Source: DATARH01 sp050246595 (lineage in GTDB: Bacteria; Pseudomonadota; Alphaproteobacteria; ATCC43930; CGMCC-115725). Taken from it: 64,000 nt of DNA. How positions within the stretch are numbered: the stretch's first letter is position 1; every line of letters begins with the position of its first letter. The notes beneath the pieces are model-generated. The model had not been told where the DNA came from and searched no databases. It saw nothing but the letters and a program-made list of their open reading frames with translations. The stretch lies in NCBI GenBank assembly GCA_050246595.1, contig JBFWVT010000005.1, positions 70,758 to 134,757 of the forward strand. Direction: 5' to 3'. A program made the position numbers and the translations under genes. Positions 54,066 to 63,525 of the stretch are shown one piece after another.

Positions 54066-54467
54066 ATGGCGAATGACAAACCATTCTATTTCGGCAATGC
54101 GGCGGCGGATCAGGTCCGCGAATCCGGCTGGTTCATCGGTCAATTCGTGCCGCCCGAGCTGGGTCTGCGGCACCAGACCGATGTCGAGGTCAAATGGGGT
54201 CTGCATCCGGACGGCGACAAGCGGTCGCGCCCCTGGGCGAACGGCAACGGGACGACGATCTCGGTTCTGGTTCGCGGCACGCTGCATGTCTGCTTCCATC
54301 TCGGGGAGACGCGGGAAATCGTTACCCTGGCCAAGGAAGGCGATTACGTGATTTATGGTCCCGACATGGTCCATTCCTGGGAGGCTTCCGGCGAGACGCT
54401 TGTCCTCTCGGTGCGGTTTCCATCGGTCGAGATTGGCGGGCGGCACGCTTCCGGCCATGCAACGTGA
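54066..54467 (+). CDS. cupin-domain protein
   Basis: The 133-residue protein has a double-stranded beta-helix pattern with SVLVRGTLHVCF, VTLAKEGDYVIYGPDMVHSW and LVLSVRFPS, the G-x-P-x2-H-x-W of the second cupin motif. Metal-binding His pairs are partly present. Stand-alone cupins of this length act as small-molecule binders or isomerases. It lies between the exported protein and the convergent Wzz-like gene and is not in an obvious operon. Confidence 0.8.
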   Translation: MANDKPFYFGNAAADQVRESGWFIGQFVPPELGLRHQTDVEVKWGLHPDGDKRSRPWANGNGTTISVLVRGTLHVCFHLGETREIVTLAKEGDYVIYGPDMVHSWEASGETLVLSVRFPSVEIGGRHASGHAT

Positions 54468-54585
54468 AACGGCGATGCAAACTTATGGCGATGCTTTTTC
54501 CGGGAGCGCGCGCCGGGCGGTATAGCGATTTTACAGCAAGCGCGGACGGCGGCGGGCGCTGTTGTCGGGTCGCGGGTTTCGGACC

Positions 54586-55872
54586 TTATCGTCCGCTGAA
54601 ACGCTTCAGGTCCGGTATTGCTCCCAGGACCGGGACGCCGAGTTCGTCATCGAGATCGTCGATCGAACGGACCCGCGGATCGAGCCCCTCGATAAACAAG
54701 GCCAACGCGACCGCCGCAACCAGCGCCGTCGCGAAACTCAGCCCGGCATAAAGATACTTTTGCGGCTTCACCGGGTACAGACCCGGAACCGCCTGCGATA
54801 CGACGCGGATCTCGTCGATCGCGCGAGCCTCCCTGACCCGAGCCTCCTCGAACTGCTTGGCGAAGAAGGAGTAATTCTCCTCCGCCAGCTTTTCGGCCAG
54901 CACGATCTCATTCATCTGAATTTCTTTTTGCGGATAGCGCGTAAGTTCCGCGCGCGCCGCGACGATTTGCTGTTTCAGCGCGGTGATCTCGGCCTGCTGA
55001 GAATTGATTTTCGGGCTATCCTTGAAGGATGTCGGTTTCAGCCCCGCCAGCCTGCCTTCGGCTTTGGCAAGAGTATTTTCCAGATCCGCAACATTCTTGA
55101 GTTTTTCCGCGTACTCCGATTTCAGATCGAATGTTCGGCCCGAGGTTTTGTAGGCCAATATCGCCGTCCTAGCCTGCTCCAGGGCATCGCGGCTTTTGTT
55201 CAGCTGCCGTTCGATAAATTCGCGCGACCGCATCGCCTCAGCGCGATGCGCGCTCGAATTCTGTTCGAGAAATATCTCGGCCGCTTTGTTGGCGATGGCG
55301 GCTGCCTGCTCGGCGTTGGTCGATCTGTAGCTGATTTCAAAAACGTAGGTATCTTTTCTTGCGGTGACCTTCAGATTTTTTTCGATATTCTCGATCGCGA
55401 GCTGAAACGGAGAGGCGGGGATGTCCCGACCGTACAGGACATAGTTGCGGAACGTCCGCAGGGCATCCTTGACCCAGGTCTTTGTCTCGTCTTTTATCTG
55501 CTCGAACCAGCTTGCATATACCTTTGGTTCCTCTTTGTCGAGATCGAGATCATCAATGATTCGCGCCGCCACCGCGCGACTCTTTATTATTTCCATGTAG
55601 GTCTTGCTGGGAGCGTCGATCGGCGCGGACAGGTGCACCGGGAAATCGAGACTGTCGTTCCCCTTGCCGCCGCTGTTATTGAATTCGATTTCCTTGATGG
55701 GACGGACAAGCACCAGCGCCGTCGATTCATATTGCTCGGGCAGCACATAACTTATCGCAAGCCCGGCAGCGGTCGCGATCATCGGCAACAGGATCAGGAG
55801 CCATTTATAGGCCATGAGAATGCGCCAAGCGCGGTAAAATTCCACAGCCACCTCCGCGGGGTTCCCGCTCAT
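54586..55872 (-). CDS. Wzz/GumC-like polysaccharide co-polymerase without kinase domain
   Basis: The 428-residue protein has a helix near 23-42 (LLILLPMIATAAGLAISYVL), a Wzz domain (YESTALVLVRP), long coiled-coil stretches (about 190-350) with QQAEITALKQQIVAARAEL, and a second helix near 385-405. It ends soon after, without a Walker motif, so a separate kinase or none is involved. It should govern chain length of the glycan of the second region. The sequence is visibly richer in A/T than its neighbours, which suggests a different origin. Confidence 0.87.
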   Translation of the reverse strand: MSGNPAEVAVEFYRAWRILMAYKWLLILLPMIATAAGLAISYVLPEQYESTALVLVRPIKEIEFNNSGGKGNDSLDFPVHLSAPIDAPSKTYMEIIKSRAVAARIIDDLDLDKEEPKVYASWFEQIKDETKTWVKDALRTFRNYVLYGRDIPASPFQLAIENIEKNLKVTARKDTYVFEISYRSTNAEQAAAIANKAAEIFLEQNSSAHRAEAMRSREFIERQLNKSRDALEQARTAILAYKTSGRTFDLKSEYAEKLKNVADLENTLAKAEGRLAGLKPTSFKDSPKINSQQAEITALKQQIVAARAELTRYPQKEIQMNEIVLAEKLAEENYSFFAKQFEEARVREARAIDEIRVVSQAVPGLYPVKPQKYLYAGLSFATALVAAVALALFIEGLDPRVRSIDDLDDELGVPVLGAIPDLKRFSGR

Positions 55873-56454
55873 CGCGATCCGGTCGGTGCTGCGGCAAAGC
55901 CGATCGGCGACCGCGGGTCGGCATTTTCGGCATTATGCCGTCGTTGCGGGTCCGGTTTCCTGGCTGAGCCCGCGTCGACTCCTGGCCCGCCGATCACAAC
56001 AGCGGACTGCGACCCGAAACGCCGGCCCGACCCGGTTCAGGTATAGGCAGCGCGATCCCACCGGGCAATCACGCAGTGCGGTGCAGCGGAAACATCAACA
56101 ATCATACCGTTCAGACCAATTTTTTGACGCCGGTTTGCCGGCGGGCAGCCATTCCGAGCAGTCCGCCAAACGAACATCTCGGCGTGCGCGGCACCGATGT
56201 GGCGAACGATGATGCAGTTCGCGCGGCACCGCGCTGGACTGGCCTGCCGGGTTTTGCTAGGTGGACGTTGCCGGCCCGCTCGCGCCGCTTCGGAGAGACG
56301 GGGACGCACAGGCGGACGGCACTCCGGAGCCAAAGCCGGCGGCCGGTTTCGGCACTTCAGCCAAGCGACGCGCCGCCGGCCCACGTCCGACACGTCGCGG
56401 CGGTCGAGCGACGCCGGCACGATATCGGTTTTGCGAGAGACAAGAGCGAGCAAC
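55873..56454. other. 582-base intergenic region between divergent genes
   Basis: This stretch separates the minus-strand Wzz-like gene from the plus-strand family 2 glycosyltransferase and must contain the promoters for both. Open frames on both strands show no family sequence and are Arg/Pro/Ala-rich. No clear palindromic operator could be recognised by eye. Confidence 0.55.
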
Positions 56455-57420
56455 ATGCCAGATCGGAAATCCGCCGATAGCGGGCAATCGCACGCCGAGA
56501 TCGTCATTTCCGTTATTATCGCCACCTACAACGCGCGCCAGCTTCTCGCCGACTGCCTCACGTCGATCGCCGAAAACCCGCCAAGCGAACCCTATGAGGT
56601 GATCGTTGTCGATGACGCCTCGGCGGATGGCACGAGCGAGATGGTGCGCACGCACTTTCCGGATGTGCTTCTGTTGCGGAACGAGGTCAACCGGCATTAC
56701 GCGTTCTCGAACAACCGCGCCTTCGAACATGTCCGCGGAGAGTATCTGTTGTTGTTGAACAACGATACGCTCGTGCTTCCGCAGGCGCTGGATCGAATGG
56801 TGAAATTCCTGCGCGAGCATCCGGAAGCAGGGGCGGTCGGCTGCAAGCTGCTGAACGAGGACGGGTCGATACAGTGGTCGGTCAAGTCGCTGCCCAATCC
56901 CGGCTCGGCATTGTTCGGCGCTCGCTCGATCATCACCCGGCTGTTTCCCGGCAACCCTTTTTCGCGGCACCATCTCCTTCACCTCGACCACGACATGACC
57001 GCCCCGTTCGCGGCGGGTTACGTATCGAGCGCCGCGGTCATGATCCCGCGCCATGTCGTCGACAAAGTGGGCGGACTGGATCGGCGCCTATCATATCACG
57101 TCGATGCGGATTATTGTAAGAGGATCGCCGACGCCGGATACAAATCGTATTATCTGCCGACAGCGACAATAATCCATCTCGACCACAAAGGCGGAACGAT
57201 GGTCAGTCTGCGGCGACGCTTCCGCTCGCTGGTCGAGTTTCACGTCGGCAGCTATATCTATTACCGAAAGCACGTGCAGAAATCGGCGTGGGCCCCGATG
57301 CACGCCATCGTCGTGCTTGGATTGCTTGCCCGGTTTGTGCTTTCGGTAACCCTGCAATTCGGCGCGGAACTGGCAAACATGGCACGCAGCTACCGCTCGG
57401 TCGATGCCCGGCCACTCTGA
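56455..57420 (+). CDS. glycosyltransferase family 2 (rhamnosyltransferase-like)
   Basis: The 321-residue protein has VISVIIATYNARQLLADCL, VIVVDDASADGTSEM, YLLLLNNDTLVLPQAL (DxD-type NND) and HVDADYCKRIADAGYKSYYLP, then AIIHLDHKGGTM-like segment (TATIIHLDHKGGTM), characteristic of WcaA/rhamnosyltransferase-type GT2 enzymes. A helical C-terminal part (VVLGLLARFVLSVTLQFG) may anchor it in the membrane. GAGCGAG precedes ATG 56455; the frame is open upstream but outside the family. Confidence 0.9.
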   Translation: MPDRKSADSGQSHAEIVISVIIATYNARQLLADCLTSIAENPPSEPYEVIVVDDASADGTSEMVRTHFPDVLLLRNEVNRHYAFSNNRAFEHVRGEYLLLLNNDTLVLPQALDRMVKFLREHPEAGAVGCKLLNEDGSIQWSVKSLPNPGSALFGARSIITRLFPGNPFSRHHLLHLDHDMTAPFAAGYVSSAAVMIPRHVVDKVGGLDRRLSYHVDADYCKRIADAGYKSYYLPTATIIHLDHKGGTMVSLRRRFRSLVEFHVGSYIYYRKHVQKSAWAPMHAIVVLGLLARFVLSVTLQFGAELANMARSYRSVDARPL

Positions 57421-57500
57421 TCGGGGACGGAGCGCGCCACAGACAATGGTTTAGTCGGCGGACGACAACCGCGACTGAACGGCATGGGCCTCCCAACGAA

Positions 57501-58037
57501 TCAAAACTGCCGGATCGTCGTCCAGCTTGCGATGTTGGTCCAGTCGCCGTCCGGAGCGACGAGGATCGGACGATCGAGCAGGAACCGGCTGGCGGCCAGC
57601 CGGTTCTCGCAATCGGCCGCGATCGTCCGCAGCTTCTGCTCATCGCCGGACCAAGCGGTACGCCGCTGATCGCTTCCGATCGTGTAAAGGAGGCTGATAT
57701 GCGGCTCGACCAGCTCGTTTGCGCCGGTCAACGTGCGCAACGTCTCGCGAAACCGGCGCAGATCGGGTGTGTTCTCGACCCCGATCGTCACCGCCCGGAA
57801 CGGCACGGCCGGCGAGTGCAGAAGCCCGGTTTTGCGGACCGGAAGCGGCAAGGTCCGGCACGTTGCAATGTAATCCGCCGCCGCCTGCGCGGTTTGCGGT
57901 GTCGGGTTTGCGATCGTGCAGACCGTCAGATGCGGTTCGAACGGCATCGTGCCGTGCTCGGCGGCCAGTCGGGCGATCAGATCGCGCAGGATCTTGCGCT
58001 CCCCGCCGATCGGCTGCAACCAGACCGAAGCCACCAT
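57501..58037 (-). CDS. LigT/2H phosphoesterase (2'-5' RNA ligase-like, CPDase type)
   Basis: The 178-residue protein has both catalytic motifs of the 2H superfamily: HLTV (36-39) and HISL (113-116), at the usual spacing. Such proteins are cytoplasmic cyclic phosphodiesterases or RNA end-modifying enzymes. It lies between two glycan genes on the opposite strand, 80 bases downstream of the GT2 gene, and may be unrelated to them. The assignment rests on the paired His motifs. Confidence 0.85.
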   Translation of the reverse strand: MVASVWLQPIGGERKILRDLIARLAAEHGTMPFEPHLTVCTIANPTPQTAQAAADYIATCRTLPLPVRKTGLLHSPAVPFRAVTIGVENTPDLRRFRETLRTLTGANELVEPHISLLYTIGSDQRRTAWSGDEQKLRTIAADCENRLAASRFLLDRPILVAPDGDWTNIASWTTIRQF

Positions 58038-58277
58038 CGCGCTCTCCCGAAATGATCGCGACCCTACCCTTGGAAGGCGGGCATTGCCATCGTGGAGCGG
58101 TCGCGGTATCCCCTGGCCGCCGGCCAGCGTGATAACGGCATCCGGTGTTGTCCTTCGACGAATCGATCGCCGGCGGTCCGTGCCGGCAAGCCTCGCCCGG
58201 CGGACACATCAACAGCCTCGACGGGTTACCCTTGATGTCGTGACGGATCCGCCCGCGGGAGCACGGAGTCGGCCAGC

Positions 58278-59738
58278 TTGCACCAGGAAACATCGTCCGA
58301 GCCGGCCGCCAAATGTCACAAACCGTGGCACCAGCTGCTGTTCGTTCTCGGCGAAGCCGTCCTGACGCTGCTTTCCGGGGCGGTTCTGTTCGTCGTCGTC
58401 TCGCACGTCGGCGGTCCGGAATTGCTTGGGACATACGCGCTCGCATTCGCGTGGCTGGCGCTGTTTCAAGGCTTGAGCAGCTTTGGAATTCCCGAGTTCC
58501 TGATGCGCGAGGTCGGGTCGCACGGGCAGGCCGCCTCCGGCCAGGTATTCCACACCAGCCTGCTGGGGCTGGCGAGCGGGGTCGCGGCGATTGCGCTGAT
58601 GGCGATCGGGAGCCGTCTGCTGGATTATCCGGCACCGGCGGTCGAGGCGGTATCCGTGGCCGCGCTGGCCGTGACCCCCGGTTTTCTGAATATGGTTTCC
58701 CGGTCCGTGTTTCTGGCCCTGCGCCGAATGCACTGGATTTTTCTTACGGTGCTGGTCGAAGTCACAATCGCGATGTCGGCCAGTTTGTATCTGCTGCTGT
58801 CGGGTTATGGCGCGAGCGCGCTGATGGGCGCTCTCGTGGCCGCCAGGCTGGCTTCGGCGTTGATCTCTCAGGGTCTGCTGTATCGCCGGGTTCTTGTCGG
58901 GCGGCAACGGTTTGATGCGGCCGTGCTGCGTCGCATCGCGGGGACCGTGTTTACCTTCGGCGTCGGCAACATGCTGGGCATGCTGACGATGCGCGTCAAC
59001 ACGATCCTGGTTTCGGCATGGGCGGATGTCGCGGCGGTCGGCCATTTCGCCGCGGCGACAAAGATCATGGAGATTGGCCTGATCATCCCCAGCCTGTTCA
59101 GCCAGCTGCTGATGAGCCGAATCGCCTACAGCTTCAACATCGAAGGCAGCCGGGATCCAAATCGGTTCGGCGCATGGTACGAGATCATGTTCGCGCTGGT
59201 CATCCCGTTCTGCGTCGGGATTTGGATATTCGCCGAGCCGATCCTGCGCATCTTGTTCGGCACCGGCTTTGAGGATGCGGCATGGGTCCTCAGAATTCTG
59301 ATGCTTTATTTGTTGATCGAGTCGGCCGGTGCGGTAATGAGCGTCATTCTCCTGGCGGCGCAACGGCAGCGGCAGGATGTGATCCGTCTGGCATTCAACC
59401 CGTTGACCAATATCGCGCTGAGTCTGATGCTTCTTCCGTTCCTCGGAATGGTCGGAGCCGCGATTGGCCGGCTCGCCGGGGCCGCCGTGACGGCGCTGCT
59501 GCGCCAGAGCTACATCGCCCGCGAGCTGACCCCGATAAGATGGCTGCCGGTATGTCTTGCGCCGATGCTGATCAGTACCGGGGTGGGAGCGGTTTGTTAT
59601 GTTCTGCTCGACCTGGACCGGCCGGCTTGGCTTGTGGCATTTTATCTCGCCGCGACCGGGATACTGATAGCGATTTCGTCCGGGCGTTCGCTGCTTGCCG
59701 TCAAGGATATCATGAGCACGCCCGCCGAGACGAGATAG
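58278..59738 (+). CDS. Wzx-like flippase (polysaccharide transport, MATE/MviN-type)
   Basis: The 486-residue protein has about 13-14 hydrophobic helices starting near residue 19 (QLLFVLGEAVLTLLSGAVLFVV, read in part) and ending at about 475. Loops include VGGPELLGTYALAFAWLALFQGLSSFGIPEF, a pattern of oligosaccharide flippases (family of Wzx/RfbX). It should move lipid-linked glycan units across the inner membrane. The start is TTG at 58278, with GGAG 9 bases upstream. It converges with the unknown exported protein gene, 24 bases away. Confidence 0.88.
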   Translation: MHQETSSEPAAKCHKPWHQLLFVLGEAVLTLLSGAVLFVVVSHVGGPELLGTYALAFAWLALFQGLSSFGIPEFLMREVGSHGQAASGQVFHTSLLGLASGVAAIALMAIGSRLLDYPAPAVEAVSVAALAVTPGFLNMVSRSVFLALRRMHWIFLTVLVEVTIAMSASLYLLLSGYGASALMGALVAARLASALISQGLLYRRVLVGRQRFDAAVLRRIAGTVFTFGVGNMLGMLTMRVNTILVSAWADVAAVGHFAAATKIMEIGLIIPSLFSQLLMSRIAYSFNIEGSRDPNRFGAWYEIMFALVIPFCVGIWIFAEPILRILFGTGFEDAAWVLRILMLYLLIESAGAVMSVILLAAQRQRQDVIRLAFNPLTNIALSLMLLPFLGMVGAAIGRLAGAAVTALLRQSYIARELTPIRWLPVCLAPMLISTGVGAVCYVLLDLDRPAWLVAFYLAATGILIAISSGRSLLAVKDIMSTPAETR

Positions 59739-59762
59739 CCGTTCCGGCAGGCTCGGCGGAAC

Positions 59763-61259
59763 TCAGCGAACGCCACGGTTCAGGATCGGCTCGATCGTAT
59801 CGAGATCCTGCCTCATTGCATCCAACCGGCCCTGTCTCATGTTTTCTTCAAGCTGTTGCACCCTAGATTGGATCAGCCGCGGATCGCCGCCGCCGCGCAG
59901 GAAATTCTCGATCAGTGCCGGCAATGCCTGCATGCGTTTCTGCAACGCGGAGCGGTCATCGCGATACGCTTCGACCAGCGGTGTTTCACTCAGAAGCTCG
60001 CCGCGGAGAAACTTCCGATAAGCGGCGAGCGCTTCGGGGCTCTCGGTGGCGCGTCGAAACAGGTTGTTCGGATCGCCGATGCCCCAGCCGAACAGGTTCG
60101 TCAAACTTGCGCCGCGATTGAACATCCGCGCGAGATAGCTCTCCATTCCCGCGTTCGGAATACGCGGCGGGCCGGAAATGATATCGACATTTGTGCCCTC
60201 GGCGGAGGCCCAGGGGGGATTGCCGCGCGCGTTCAGGGCGGCATAGATGTCGCGCAGCAGATCGGCGTCCGGATAGGTGGAAAAACCCGGACGATGGGTC
60301 TGGCCGAACGCCACATCGGGCGGGGTGTAGAGGACGCTGCGCGAATAGGAAGCGCTCCCCGAACTGCCGCCGCTTTCGAATCGGTTTTTCGGCATGAAGG
60401 CGATATGAGAATAGAGCTTGCTGCCGGGAATCCCGGCGCTGCTCAGGCCCCACGACCATGTGCTGATCCAATCCCGCACCACGGCCTCAAGTTCGCGATC
60501 CGGATCGCGTGGCGGCGCGCTCCGTGTGAACCCGCGATTGGTGAGCGCGCAATAACCGAGATCGCGGCGCGTATCGAAATCTTGCGAAATGGCGGTCTCC
60601 CAGCCGACGATGACCCCGGCGAACAGCGCTTCGTCCCCGGTTTGCCGCAGCTTCGCGACCTCCTCGGCGATTGCCGGGCCGATCACGGAGCCAGCCAGCC
60701 GCCGCGCCTCGCCGAGCATTGTCGGGCTGTTCAGACAGGCTTGCGGCGCAAGTTTCCATGGCTGCTCCCCCCACCTCACATACTGGCCGGTATTCGGGGT
60801 GCCGTTCCAATCGAGCCATTCGATATTGGCCGGATTGCTCCACAGATCGCGCCGGTTTATCCAGAATTTGGAGTCGTCGATGTGCAGACCGACAGCGATC
60901 TTGTATCTGGATGCGATCGCAAAGGTCCGCGCGATCAGCGCGCGCAGCTGGTCGTCGGTGTAGTCCATCGCCAGCGGGCCGACGACGACGCCGAGGCGGT
61001 GATTTGCGTCTCCGCGCATGCCGATGGCATTCAGGATATTGGCTGTCTCGGTTTCGAGAGAATTGGCGGAGGGGAGCCGGGAGATGGCATGTCTTCCCGT
61101 TTCGGTCGTGAACCCCGGCCCGGCTGTGAAGAGCTGAAACATAAGATATTGAGGCTCGGCGACCGCATTCACGAATTGGTTATGCCCGCTTTGTGCGCTC
61201 GATAGGGAAATCGACGACATCGTCAGACATCCGATCAGGAACCCGAAAATCCACTTCAT
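59763..61259 (-). CDS. exported protein, possible TIM-barrel glycoside hydrolase
   Basis: The 498-residue protein begins with a Sec signal (MKWIFGFLIGCLTMSSISLSSAQ, about 1-22). Features include KIAVGLHIDDSKFWI, NIEWLDWNGTPNTGQYVRWG, LFAGVIVGWETAIS and YSHIAFMPKNR, spaced as in (beta/alpha)8 enzymes, with the Glu of GWE and Asp of HIDD as possible acid residues. I do not recognise the family. Its position next to glycosyltransferases and a flippase suggests a periplasmic or secreted enzyme acting on the glycan, for example a lyase or hydrolase. ATG 61259 is preceded by AAGGAT. Confidence 0.6.
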   Translation of the reverse strand: MKWIFGFLIGCLTMSSISLSSAQSGHNQFVNAVAEPQYLMFQLFTAGPGFTTETGRHAISRLPSANSLETETANILNAIGMRGDANHRLGVVVGPLAMDYTDDQLRALIARTFAIASRYKIAVGLHIDDSKFWINRRDLWSNPANIEWLDWNGTPNTGQYVRWGEQPWKLAPQACLNSPTMLGEARRLAGSVIGPAIAEEVAKLRQTGDEALFAGVIVGWETAISQDFDTRRDLGYCALTNRGFTRSAPPRDPDRELEAVVRDWISTWSWGLSSAGIPGSKLYSHIAFMPKNRFESGGSSGSASYSRSVLYTPPDVAFGQTHRPGFSTYPDADLLRDIYAALNARGNPPWASAEGTNVDIISGPPRIPNAGMESYLARMFNRGASLTNLFGWGIGDPNNLFRRATESPEALAAYRKFLRGELLSETPLVEAYRDDRSALQKRMQALPALIENFLRGGGDPRLIQSRVQQLEENMRQGRLDAMRQDLDTIEPILNRGVR

Positions 61260-61267
61260 ATCCTTAC

Positions 61268-62401
61268 CTACATGCTCGTGAGCGTGGCGCAAATAGCGAG
61301 CGTGGCTTCGGCTGAGTTGCGCCAGGAATACCGTTTGATCTGTTCAAAACCGCGTGCGACGAGCATTTCACGGAATTCTCTGTCAGTCAGGATCCGCTCC
61401 ATGCTGCGGCTCATCTCATCGGGATTGTGCGGGTCGAAGGTGTCAGCCGCGTTGCCGGCAATTTCCGACATGCTGGTGTTAACGGAGACGGCGACCGGGG
61501 TTCCGGCCATCATCGCCTCGTGGACTTGCAGGCCCCAGCCTTCATAGAAAGAGGGATAAACATAGAGATCGGCGCCGCGATAGAGCGCCAAGACGTCATT
61601 GGATGGTATATAGCCCAATACCGAGATGTCGTTCGCAAACCAGCTGCTCGCGACGCAACGGTAGAACTCGGGATAGGGCCATAAATTGCGCCCGGCGATG
61701 ACAAGGCGGTGCGGCAGACCGGTACGCGCCTTGAAGTGCTCAAATGCCTGGACGAGACCTTCCAGGTTTTTTCGCGGATGGATGTCGTTGAGCGACAGAA
61801 TATACGGCCGAACGATACCGTATCGGCCGTGCGCAGTTGACAGGTCGCTCGACGAAACAGGCGCGGCGAACTCATCGCGAATGCCGTGTGGCACGACAGC
61901 AATCTTTTCGAATGGCACGTCCAAAAGGCGCACGATCTCACGCCGTGAAAACTCGGTCGTCGTGATGATTACGTCGGCACGCCTGACCGAGTTTCGTATG
62001 GAGAAAGTCCTCGGAACAGCAATGCGGCGCGGCAGCCATCCCGGATTCGCAAGCCAGAATAAATCGGCCAGCAGCAGAATGGTCCTGCACGGCGTGTACG
62101 CAGGCAATGTAGAGAACGACAAGAGCACATCGATCCGAGAGCGCATCAGCTCCGCAGGATAGGCAATCAGGTTGCGCAGTATTGAATTTGTTGCATATCG
62201 CGGCAGTTTTATAAACTCGCAATTCTGTCGAGGATCAAGGCCGGTATCCTGGTCGAGGACATAGACCTTGAACATTGCAGACGGGCAGCACTCGATCATT
62301 TCCTTCAATAGACAACGAGCGTGCACGCCGTGTCCGGAGCGGGATCCGAAGCTGTGGCCGCTCCACAGGAACTTACCATCGTAGCCGACGGTCGGAGCCA
62401 T
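61268..62401 (-). CDS. glycosyltransferase family 4
   Basis: The 377-residue GT-B protein has YDGKFLWSGHSFGSRSGHGVH, VVPHGIRDEF, ILSLNDIHPRKNLEGLVQAFEHF and YVYPSFYEGWGLQVHEAMMAGTPVAVSVNTS with a good E-x7-E. This group is often mannosyltransferase-like (the NxHPRKN segment). The gene's codon use is visibly more A/T-rich than its neighbours, suggesting recent arrival. It starts at ATG 62401 and lies 8 bases upstream of the unknown exported protein gene. Confidence 0.9.
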   Translation of the reverse strand: MAPTVGYDGKFLWSGHSFGSRSGHGVHARCLLKEMIECCPSAMFKVYVLDQDTGLDPRQNCEFIKLPRYATNSILRNLIAYPAELMRSRIDVLLSFSTLPAYTPCRTILLLADLFWLANPGWLPRRIAVPRTFSIRNSVRRADVIITTTEFSRREIVRLLDVPFEKIAVVPHGIRDEFAAPVSSSDLSTAHGRYGIVRPYILSLNDIHPRKNLEGLVQAFEHFKARTGLPHRLVIAGRNLWPYPEFYRCVASSWFANDISVLGYIPSNDVLALYRGADLYVYPSFYEGWGLQVHEAMMAGTPVAVSVNTSMSEIAGNAADTFDPHNPDEMSRSMERILTDREFREMLVARGFEQIKRYSWRNSAEATLAICATLTSM

Positions 62402-62508
62402 GTCTGGGGCGTTCCCTCTCCGCTCCTGGCAATCGAGCCGGCCGGCGGTTGCTCGGATCTGCCGCGGCCATTGCCAAGCCCATTCAACTGATCAGCAACA
62501 GAGCACGT

Positions 62509-63525
62509 TCAAGCACTTCCAGCGAATACCGGATCAGGCCGGAGCGCCTCTCTGGAACAGGCCGCATTCTCGCGCCGCAGTTCATCGGGCAGGGTTTCCG
62601 GTCTAGGCGCGACACCCGCCAGTGCTATTTCCGTGTAGGCCCTCACCTTGGGACCCGCTTCGGCCCGGCGATCGGGCTTCAAAAGCCATATCGCCGCGTA
62701 ATTGAGCAAGCGCAGCATGGCGCCGCCCGTCATGATCGCGCGAAACGCATGTGCGGCGCGATCGCCGTAGTGCTTGCGAATAAAGTAATACCGATTCAGA
62801 TGTCCCCTGATGAGATTGTTATAGCTTTTTACCGCCGATGCCAGGCTGTGGGAGCCGCCAATATGCATAATCTCGAAATCAGGCACGTAGGCTACTTTCC
62901 ATCCCGCCCGACAAATGCGCAGACACCAATCGGCCTCGCACTGGAACGTGTAATAGTGCTCGTCGAGGACGCCGACCGTTTCAATCACTTCGCGGCGTAC
63001 CATCAGGAAATGACCGTTCAACCAGCCCACCGACCGCCATCCCGCGACAGTTTCGTCGATCCCGTCCTGCCAAAAGGCGGCGGGGCGCAGAATGTTGACG
63101 AGCTCGGTCCGCAGATCGAACATCCGGGCCGTCGTTTTCTGATAGCTGCCGTCCGGGTTCACCGTCCGGCACCCGGCGATGCCCACTTCGGGATGCGCGT
63201 CCATGAAGCGCACCATACCCTCGATCGTACCGGCGCGCAGGATCGTATCGTCATCCAGTAGCAATACGTAGCGGCCGGTGCTGCACGCGATAAGCTGATT
63301 GTAGGCGCGGCAATATCCAAGCCTGATCGGCGCCCGCAACCGTATCGCTTGCGGAAATTCTCTGGCCAGCGCCCGGGGCGTCTCGCTCTCGCCGGCAAAA
63401 TTGAACCCGACGATTACCCGAAACGCAATCCTTGCGCTCGTTGTCTCGAACAGCGAGCGCAGGCACGGACGCAAGTTTTCCAGACCGCCAAGATTGGCGA
63501 TCAGGATGCTGAGGTCTTCCGCCAT
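62509..63525 (-). CDS. glycosyltransferase family 2 (rhamnosyltransferase-like)
   Basis: The 338-residue protein has LSILIANLGGLENLRPCL, YVLLLDDDTILRAGTIEGM, CRTVNPDGSYQKTTARM, VRREVIETVGVLDEHYYTF and CEADWCLRICRAGWKVAYVP followed by EIMHIGGSHS; these are the standard features of GT2 rhamnosyltransferase-like proteins. Like its neighbour it is likely to act in the second glycan region. ATG 63525 starts the gene, which is the first of the minus-strand run of three. Confidence 0.9.
   Translation of the reverse strand: MAEDLSILIANLGGLENLRPCLRSLFETTSARIAFRVIVGFNFAGESETPRALAREFPQAIRLRAPIRLGYCRAYNQLIACSTGRYVLLLDDDTILRAGTIEGMVRFMDAHPEVGIAGCRTVNPDGSYQKTTARMFDLRTELVNILRPAAFWQDGIDETVAGWRSVGWLNGHFLMVRREVIETVGVLDEHYYTFQCEADWCLRICRAGWKVAYVPDFEIMHIGGSHSLASAVKSYNNLIRGHLNRYYFIRKHYGDRAAHAFRAIMTGGAMLRLLNYAAIWLLKPDRRAEAGPKVRAYTEIALAGVAPRPETLPDELRRENAACSREALRPDPVFAGSA

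Noticed and set aside
56037..56525. A minus-strand frame of 162 codons in the long intergenic region
   Set aside because: Composition is unlike the real genes, there is no ribosome-binding sequence and it overlaps the GT2 start.
59739..59762. Small hairpin GTTCCG...CGGAAC between convergent genes as a terminator
   Set aside because: Only a 6-bp stem with a 10-base loop and no T-run; too weak to call.
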